Notes under the pieces: generated by a model
Databases searched by the model: none
The model's input: only the letters and a program-made list of their open reading frames with translations
Told to the model about the DNA's origin: nothing
DNA from: Pyxicephalus adspersus
Taxonomy: Eukaryota > Chordata > Amphibia > Anura > Pyxicephalidae
Assembly (NCBI RefSeq): GCF_032062135.1
Contig: NC_092859.1
Location: 44,472,468 to 44,536,467 of the forward strand
Length of the DNA stretch: 64,000 nucleotides
Direction: 5' to 3'
Shown here: positions 58,637 to 64,000 of the stretch, in pieces
Position numbering within the stretch: position 1 is the stretch's first letter
How the letters are laid out: every line of letters starts with the position of its first letter
Position numbers and translations under genes: made by a program

Positions 58637-59250
58637 TGGCCTGATTTCTTAAAACTCTCCAGCAAACCTGGAATAGATTTCTTCAAATTAATTTGCTATT
58701 TGCTAGCAAATGGTTTTGAATCCTAGACCAGATTCATTTCAGGTTTGCTGGGTCACCCAGATTAAGGCTAGGTACACACTTCCAATAATTATCGTTAGAA
58801 AACGAATGATTACAACCGATCAACAATTATGCACGATTATTTTGAACAATGGTATTGTGCACAATTCTGTACATGCTGTAATGATACGATCGTTCAAATA
58901 TAATCCACCATTAATGTGCACACGCTGGATACAATCCTTTGAACAATGCAGGGAGTGACATGTAAAGGAGAAAGTGTACTGCAGAAACATGCACAATGAC
59001 TGAAAGACCGTACACATGATAGATAGTGAACGATCGTCGGCCAATCAGATCCGCCGTGGCGCTAATTCATTTCCAACAACAATCCTCGTTTGTTGGCATC
59101 GTTAGTCAGTCGTTGGTCACCTTTTTTTGTGAACGATTTACAGCTGATCGGTTGTTCATTTCCAACAATATTTATTGGAAGTTAGTACGCAGCTTAAATG
59201 ATGAAAGTGTATCCTCTCCAGCTTTGGAGAGCTTTAACAAATCAGGCCCA
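58637..59250 (+). mobile_element. Palindromic MITE (subfamily A) split by a TTAA element
   Basis: The left part (58637-58765) starts TGGCCTGATTTCTTAAAACT and has GCTAGCAAATGGTTTTGAAT, CCTAGACCAGATTCATTTCA and GGTTTGCTGGGTCACCCAG. The right part (59194-59250) has ATGATGAAAGTGTATCCTC, TCCAGCTTTGGAGAGC and AATCAGGCCCA. Joined across one TTAA, the two halves read through as a normal right arm, which shows nesting. Part of the left arm between CTCTCC and AGCAAACC is also deleted. ATT lies outside each end. Confidence 0.9.
58766..59193. mobile_element. TTAA-flanked DNA element, GGCTAGGTACACACTTCCAAT ends (428 bp)
   Basis: TTAA at 58762-58765 and 59194-59197 is the target duplication. The left end is GGCTAGGTACACACTTCCAA and the inverted right end GCTGCGTACTAACTTCCAAT, about 22 bp of imperfect inverted repeat. 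Subterminal ACGAATGATTACAACCGATC and GATTTACAGCTGATCGGTTG also pair. ATGATACGATCGTTC occurs inside. A third TTAA-type family, distinct from those at 5.8 and 36.4 kb. Frames at 58710-58958, 58820-59044 and 59026-59313 are repeat artefacts. Confidence 0.92.
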
Positions 59251-60985
59251 TTAATTGGTTCAATCAAAAAAAGAATCAAAATTGGGATCAATCTGGGGGT
59301 TAAACTGTCATAAAACCAAACAAAATCAAATTTGATCATCCCTACTAATAAGTGATACATCGGCATATTGAAGAAATTACAAACACGAGTCAATTGTGGT
59401 GTTGTATATGTTTCTGCCATTAATATACTATATTGTGGGTACAGTGCTAAATATAATCAAGGAGTTTTGTACAGTGACTGTAAGAGGCTGATACCAGATC
59501 ATTGTAATGAGGTAATAATTTAAATTGTGTCTTCTACATTTGCCTGGAGTGCAACTTTACAATCCTCTTTAGTTACAATTATAGTAGCATTGTATTTACA
59601 GATACTTATTAGCTATCTACTGTCATCTTGAAAAATTATTTTTCATTGAACAATTTATTATGTGTGAAAAATATATAATAAACCTGTCTCTAATATGTAA
59701 AGATAACTCAACTTTATAGACTAGACTTAAACAGAATTTTGTTACTGGAATGGATCTTTGTTATGGGGTAAAGGCACTTTTGCGCAAACTGTCTAATTAG
59801 AAAGGAACAAATTGACAACACAGGTCTTGTTGTCTGGGCATGAGCCAAACTGCAAAACAGCAATAAAATGACTTCTGCTTAATCTACATGCCAATAAACC
59901 TGCTGCAAGTAAAAGCTTTATTTTTTTTCCATTTCAAAAATTAGTTACCATTCGACTGCAGGATCATACAAGTTATACACATTAATGTGATATGGTACCA
60001 ATAATTAAAAATGGCACCCCAATGCACCCTATCAATGCACTTACTATTGCAGTGCACAGCCAAAAAATAGAGCAGGTTGGGTTTCTAGTATTTTGGGTAG
60101 CACATAAATGAATTACCTACCCAAACACACCACACTGAGATGAAAATTGACCTGAAAAGAGGAAACACGTGAACACGGGCAAGCTCCTTGCACAATGTCA
60201 TCTTCCATGAATCTAAGGTAATTGAAGGATTTGTGTATTTATTAAAGTCACTTTTTAAATAAATGGACAGTTGTGTGTGAATAAAATGTTCGACATTTAA
60301 AGGAATTGTACCAACTGACTGGGAGAAAAAAAACTGTTGTAGGCTATAGAGCATTGTAACACAAATGAGCCTAATGTAATGTTTTTAACCTCAATTTGTT
60401 TTAAAAAAAATGTGCTTCCCCACAAATTCCTAATTAGAATATACAGAAAAACTGAATGTTTTTAACATTTTTTTCCCATTTAGGACATGGTAACACAGAT
60501 TCCCTAACTCCCACTCCAGCAATTTTTTGACAATACTATTTGTAGGGATCTTTTGAATAATTGAAAAAGTTGGCAAGTGGCTTTAAAATTATGTTTTGAA
60601 AAATAAACTATTGATGTACGATTGGCATTTCCTTTAGAATTTTGCTCACCCCTAGCAAATGTTAACGACAATACCAGAAATTGTGAAATTAACTTGAAAA
60701 GCTGAGTCGTATTTTCACAAAAATTATTATTGTCCTAAAACTCAGTTTCTTAGTTTTTCCCAATACTAATAATAATTTTTTAGACTATTAATAATATTAA
60801 TAATAATATTGCTACTTTTTCACTGACTGAAGAAAGACATGCAGCAATCCCTTACTATGCTAATAGAAATGGTTTTGGGCTTAAAATGTACCTCAAGATC
60901 CTCCTTATATCCTATTTACCTAAAAAAATCAGATGCATCTGAGAAAGGACTATTTTACACCTCCGTACTCCCGTTCATTAATACA
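59251..60985. other. AT-rich stretch, nothing recognised
   Basis: No gene or known repeat recognised. A patch of TAATAATAT repeats lies near 60765-60810. Confidence 0.35.
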
Positions 60986-60988
60986 TTG

Positions 60989-61042
60989 ACACTGGTTTAT
61001 TAAAGCTATCCAAGACTGGAGAAGATACACTATCATGGAAAT
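60989..61042 (+). mobile_element. Palindromic MITE, left end only (subfamily B)
   Basis: ACTGGTTTATTAAAGCTATC, CAAGACTGGAGAAGATACAC and TATCATGG match the left arm of subfamily B. The rest is missing. Confidence 0.8.
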
Positions 61043-61044
61043 CC

Positions 61045-64000
61045 CTTTTTAATGTTGCTGATCCATTTTTGTAGTGTGACTTCTGTAGGAAGGTCCATGG
61101 CCTGTAGTGCCTGGCAAAATTCCATTTATAAAAAATGTCTGAACAGAATTATAGCCATTGTGGTAAGTAAGACAGTTCACCAATACATCTTTCTGTTTGG
61201 TTTTTAGCTGTCTTGTAGGGATGGCGAATGTCTTGGCAAATGGAAGTAAGTTATTTAAAAAAATAAAGCTTTATGAACGTTTGAGAAAAAAAAGGAGTAA
61301 CTGATTGCTTGCCATGCTTTTAGCATCTTTTTATTTGGTTCTCCAGTTTTCATCATCATTCCCCATGGTATTTATTATTAAGAGCTAATTCTAACAACAG
61401 GGGCCATGTCAGTATTTTCACTATAGAATGTGATAGGATTAAATGAAAAATGACTCCAAGAAATCCTTACGAAAATTACTTCTCTTGAAAGAAAGAGACA
61501 GCAAGAGCTGCTGCCTTATTAACAGTGATAGGCAAAACCACAAAACCATCCTGCTATCTGTTTTTTAACCCCTTCAGCTCCTGCTTTGTCACCGACAAGG
61601 AACAAACGCTCTTTCTTTTTGCAGACACAACTTATCAAAAACATGTCCTTAACCTACAGGGACGAAGTTTCTTACAAAGCCTGTGGCAGCACATACATGA
61701 AAACTGATATCTGGCAGAGGGAACAGACAACGATCTTTCCCCAGTTTCTAATTACTTGTCAAACAGAGTGTGCTGCCTGCAGACAGCCGAGCAAAAATTA
61801 TGTCTGCTAAATTATTCAGTTAATATTTACATATCGAGATCTTTAAACAAGTGTAAAAGAAACAGATCTAGAACACTTCTTCAAAAAAAAGACACCTTTT
61901 CTTCATTGCCGTATAATGAATCGCAATCCCTTGGTAGGAAATAAATTATTATTTTGCAGACGGTGAAATCTCCATGCAAAGTTGCCTACCGTTCTAAATT
62001 CCCAGGGACAGACTTAGACTTCAAAGATTTGTCAGCTTACATTTTAGTGGCTGCTACAGTACATATTGTTCAAAATTGTCCAGCTACAAAATAATAGGAC
62101 AATACCATTCCTCTAATTCCTAATTATGAGTGTTCTGTTACATTTCTGTATAGTATGTAGCTTTCTAGTAAGTGACAATTTTCCTAGTAAATCACATTCT
62201 GAGTAAATCACTTTTAGTGCATTTTACATTTTCACATATTTTGTTCAATGCTCAATGACTGTATTATGTCAATGGAATAGCAGCACTGTCAGCCTAGTCT
62301 GTAGATTTTCATTTTGTAGTCTCCTGATTTGGACTACAAATACTTCACTTTCTCTCTTCGTCTTCATAGAATAGGGGTTGTTTTGTATTCTGCAGAAGAG
62401 AGCTGCAAAGGCTGATAACATTGGTTTAGATTCTAGTTGCTGGAAAAAGTAATCTGCCGAATTGGCAAACTGATAAAAGGAATGTTTAAACTGCTACTAG
62501 CACAATGAAGTAGTACAAGTAGGCTGATCATGTGACCATATTTTATTAGGAATAGGTGGTTTGGAAAAACATGGCGCACAATACATGTAAGGTAACTGAC
62601 TTTACAAAAAAAAGTCAGAGCTTATAATTAGAATAGGGCCTCAGTAGGAGGTTTAGTGCTTGCATACCAGGTCATCTATGGGTATGAGGTTTGGGTTTGT
62701 TACTACCATTGGTTTTGAAATCAAATTTGAAGTTTACAAATTTTTGAACACAGTGAAGGGTCCCACAATTCCCACAAGGGAATGCACAGCAAAAGTATAT
62801 TTATGAGGTCCAGTAAGAGGGGTTTTGGAAAAGTCAGTCCCCTTATTAAAAGGAAGGGGAGCACAGAGAATCCATAGTGTAACTGTACTGAAAATTGCTG
62901 TAGGGAAATTAGAGGGTAAACTAATATAATAGGGGGGAATAGGGCCATCTCAAAACTATACCTAATTGTTGATTGCTAGTTTTTTTTTAGCAATCACCAC
63001 CCCCCAACCCCTGCTGCCTTTTTTTCAGATACTTTTTTTGTCTTAATATTATTTTGTAATTGAATTAAGCTCAGTGGCTAAATAAATTCTTGGTGTCTGT
63101 GGCATTGTTTTCTAGGTGTAATTTTTAATTCTTACTCAGAATAGCTAAAAGGTAATATGTACCCATTGGTTTTTTTATGGGTAAAGAAACAGCTGTTTGA
63201 GGTCCCCTTATTATAAAGATTTCCATTTCATAATACCAGATTATGGGAATGGAACCTGTCACTTTTAACAGGGTCACCCTACTGTTGAAAGATCATGGAG
63301 GTCTTTTATGTATAGGAGGAGAAAGAGCACAGACTCATTGCCCCCTTTTTGTGGACAGCCAGGTTCTATGCCTTGTGATGTGCCTGGCTTTCACATTCTT
63401 TGCATTAGTATTTGTTCACAGTGGCAGCGCCCAGCCTCTTTTGCTTTTTTAAACACTAGTTTGCCTTATTATCTCTAAAAATTAAAATTCAAAACCAAAG
63501 TTTTGCCTCCTAAAATTGTCAAGCTGGCAAACATTATGTTTGTAAACAATAAATCTTCACTGACACACGACCCAATTCCCATCACAAATGTCCAGAACTA
63601 ATTACAAATATCTCTTCCTTGGATTTCATTTGGATTTGGCAAAAAGAATTTCAAGAAATAATGAAACCACATTCATTGCAAACCACTCCCAGGCGGATTT
63701 ACATTTGCTTACAAGCAGCATGTACTGGTAAAGGTGAAAACGTCCTTTATGAAAATAAACAACTAAGCTCTGAGAATATAGTAAAACTGAAGCACAACCC
63801 TCAGATGGTATTGCAATATAACCACGAAGATGGCAATGTCTGATAGGAATTAAAGGAAATCCAACCCTTCCTCGTTATCACTAAAAAAACAAAAACATTT
63901 TGGCTCGATTGGGTTTTAGATGGTTAAGCAGGGAAAGCCTAAATCCAGCCAAATGTTTTTTTTTATTCGTTTTGGAAAGTTTTGGATTATTGTTTTTAAA
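61045..64000. other. AT-rich stretch to window end, nothing recognised
   Basis: About 3 kb without a supported gene. Plus-strand frames at 61525-61707, 61586-61810, 63243-63452 and 63619-63843 are 60-75 codons, overlap one another or lack any recognisable domain. Confidence 0.35.

Noticed and set aside
1..64000. Endogenous retrovirus or other virus-derived genes
   Set aside because: No gag, protease, integrase or envelope-like frames and no paired long terminal repeats were seen; the only polymerase-linked remains are LINE ORF2 tails.

Overview
The window looks like a gene-poor stretch of a large, AT-rich vertebrate genome, most likely an anuran amphibian and probably a ranoid-type frog. The basis is the repeat content: palindromic MITEs ending in GGGCCTGATTTATTAAAGC, several families of TTAA-flanked DNA elements, hAT elements beginning CAGGGGTGTCAAACTC and CAGGGGTCAGCAAAC, Tigger-like and mariner-like elements, L1/Tx1-type LINE fragments, and dispersed sequences such as GTACAGC(G/A)CTGCGTAATATG. 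I recognise these families from general knowledge of amphibian genomes and could not search a database. I found no convincing host exon, tRNA, rRNA, promoter with transcript support, or prokaryotic feature. Nearly all short open frames are chance AT-rich frames or lie inside repeats.

Layout. 1-7.4 kb: C-rich strand-skewed blocks (1-250 and about 2.43-3.43 kb), two copies of the palindromic MITE (1.31 and 4.76 kb) and a 467-bp TTAA element (5.81-6.28 kb). 7.42-7.91 kb: a double-headed (inverted-duplication) mariner element carrying the N-terminus of a transposase. 8.38 kb: the best full palindromic MITE. 15.86-17.15 kb: a LINE ORF2 3' end followed by a GC-rich cluster of a hAT element, a 205-bp fold-back and a Tigger-like end. 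19.5-26.9 kb: mostly unique AT-rich DNA with conserved-element-like texture at 20-21 kb, a dispersed repeat at 26.15 kb and another TTAA element at 26.4-26.9 kb. 28.7-30.4 kb: a hAT remnant, a purine-skewed block and a 588-bp Tigger-like element. 34.9-37.2 kb: a TTAA-type remnant, a retroelement-like copy with a GAAGCGG...GAAACGCGT core, and a TTAA element abutted by a hAT element. 39.3-40.6 kb: three more DNA or dispersed repeats. 42.1-43.3 kb: a hAT element split by a 1,010-bp internally deleted L1 whose ORF1 start is fused in frame to the ORF2 C-terminus. 44-51 kb: two oppositely oriented Tigger-like elements, a fold-back element with 15-bp direct flanking repeats, and a Tc1-like transposase fossil. 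51.5-53.1 kb: a minus-strand L1/Tx1 ORF2 3' half. 55-61 kb: more palindromic MITE copies, one split by a 428-bp TTAA element, and a long A19(TA)27 tract.

Nothing here forms an operon or pathway. The window is best read as a record of repeated transposition. Nesting order and target-site duplications can be read directly at several places (58.6-59.25, 42.1-43.3 and 36.4-37.2 kb). The most notable objects are the short L1 with the in-frame ORF1/ORF2 fusion, the double-headed mariner, the fold-back element with long direct repeats, and the TTAA elements that spread a GCATGCG palindrome core.
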